Shown: piece by piece, positions 63,121 through 64,000 of the stretch | Numbering within the stretch: the stretch's first letter is position 1 | Layout: each line of letters opens with the position of its first letter | Origin: Symbiodinium natans | Taxonomy: Eukaryota > Sar > Dinophyceae > Suessiales > Symbiodiniaceae | Direction of reading: 5' to 3' | Assembly: GCA_905221605.1 (NCBI GenBank) | Contig: CAJNDS010001113.1 | Span: 687,501-751,500, forward strand | Length of the DNA: 64,000 bases | Translations under genes and position numbers: made by a program | The notes under the pieces: model-generated | What the model saw: only the letters and a program-made list of their open reading frames with translations | The model's database searches: none | Told to the model about the DNA's origin: nothing

Positions 63121-63211
63121 TCAGCTCCCATCTCTAACAAGCCGGGAGTACTCCTCCACCACAGCGTCGTGCTCCGCCGCCTCCTTGTGTTCCCAGAGTC
63201 GCCAAGGATAG
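63121..63211 (-). CDS. Terminal exon of a third minus-strand gene (gene C)
   Basis: After the acceptor-like GACCATGAAG, 29 codons include WEHKEAAEHDAVVEEYSRLV and end RDGS-TGA (63121-63123). Strongly protein-like, acidic helical C-terminus. Sense-strand TTTAGGG repeats (CCCTAAA at 63066-63110 on the plus strand) begin about ten bases after the stop, as at the other two gene ends. The rest of the gene would lie beyond the window's right edge or among exons above 63.24 kb. No family recognised. Confidence 0.5.
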
Positions 63212-63340
63212 CTTCATGGTCCCTACCGTCCCTACCCTGTTTAGGGTTTAGGGCTTTAAAGGGTTCTGATGCATGGGCCCTGGGTTTGTATAGGGTATAC
63301 AAGGGGTATACAAGGGTCGCCTTTTCAGAGGGTCTCCATA

Positions 63341-63458
63341 AGTAGTACCACTATGGAAGTAACTAAGTGCCCAGAAACCATGCAAAATCTTTGTTGGGGG
63401 GCAACAGCCCCATACCAAGTTTCTGGGGTACCTAGTCACTTCGTACCACAGTAGTATC
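63341..63458. repeat. MITE-like inverted repeat, about 38-bp ends
   Basis: AGTAGTACCACTATGGAAGT at the left, ACTTCGTACCACAGTAGTA at the right, with AAGTGCCCAGAAACC and TTTCTGGGGTACCTAG toward the centre. Confidence 0.75.
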
Positions 63459-64000
63459 ACAAAAAAAGTGATCCCTGCCAAGTTGCAGCTCCACAGAAAT
63501 GGAGCCCCTGGGTTCATTCGCGCGGTTTAGGGTTTAGGCGTAGAGCTTAGCGTTTAGGGTTTGGGGCTAAAGAACCCTCCGGATGCTAGCTCGCTCCGGA
63601 CACAGAGACATGAACCCGAGGTTTGGGGTCGAGGGTTTTATGAACCAAAGGTTTAGGGATCTGGGTTTTGTTGGGGTTTAGGGTGTATAGGGGCTAGGGT
63701 TCTTGGGGCTTAGGGTGTATAGGGGTTTGGGGTTTAGGGTTTGTGGGCCTTAGGACTCACTACTACATGCGTCCTCTTCGCCTTCCTCGCCATCGGCCTG
63801 GCTGCTCAGGGAATGCGATCACAGCCTTCGAGGCTTTCAGGCTTTTGGGCCTCTTACCGTCTATGCTGTACAGGAATGTATAACACAGTAAACCCCAAAC
63901 CCTAAACCCTAAACCCTAACACAGTATGTCATGAACATGTCGTTCGGGCCCCGGTAGCTGATGCAAAGATTGATTCTTGTTCGACTGGGACTCCCGGTCG

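Noticed and set aside
31670-63920. True chromosome end
   Set aside because: Arrays are short, in both orientations and separated by unique sequence with exons; a real telomere would be one long array in a single orientation at the sequence end.

Overview
The window is nuclear DNA of a dinoflagellate, most likely a Symbiodiniaceae-type alga. Four things point there: a decayed copy of the dinoflagellate spliced leader (2254-2274); a broken non-LTR retrotransposon whose protein fragments (GEASNPGP, an FHDD palm motif, a C-terminal cysteine/histidine cluster) match a family I know from dinoflagellate genomes; TTTAGGG telomere-type repeats; and genes cut into very small exons with GT, GC and GA donors.

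Layout. 1-14.6 kb is ordinary GC-rich dinoflagellate sequence: coding-like scraps, a possible secreted-protein ORF (3448-4020), the dead retrotransposon (about 4.07-7.33 kb), one well-supported single-exon gene for a LicD/fukutin-like nucleotidyltransferase (7568-8803), short minisatellites and a palindromic MITE. 14.6-15.7 kb holds two tandem repeats. 16.0-28.65 kb is a higher-order satellite of about five 2.25-2.29 kb units, preceded by a degenerate inverted copy. 28.87-31.26 kb is an extremely AT-rich 9-bp satellite punctuated by a conserved GC-rich block; its polarity flips near 30.045 kb, making a giant imperfect palindrome.

31.3-64 kb looks at first like a wasteland of interstitial telomeric repeats (ITS), but it is genic. 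On the minus strand, short islands between the TTTAGGG/CCCTAAA arrays carry AG on their 5' side and GT (rarely GC/GA) on their 3' side. Read in order from 40,950 down to 31,508, 25 such islands of 20-274 bp join in a consistent reading phase, without a stop until a terminal TAG, into a roughly 518-residue ankyrin-repeat protein (partial at its N-terminus). Most of its introns contain telomeric repeats, and two introns of only 52 and 58 bp are largely made of them. Terminal exons with stops at 42,601 and 63,121, and many exon-like islands between 44 and 61 kb, indicate at least two further minus-strand genes built the same way. About a dozen small palindromic MITEs also sit in this domain; two copies of one family appear to carry an ITS array at the same internal place, and one MITE end supplies a splice donor.

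Limits: exons were joined by eye from sequence alone. Only the ankyrin gene, the LicD-like gene, the retroelement and the repeats are well supported. Base-level boundaries of repeats are approximate. The contrast between the blocks would also fit an assembly junction somewhere between 28.65 and 31.4 kb.
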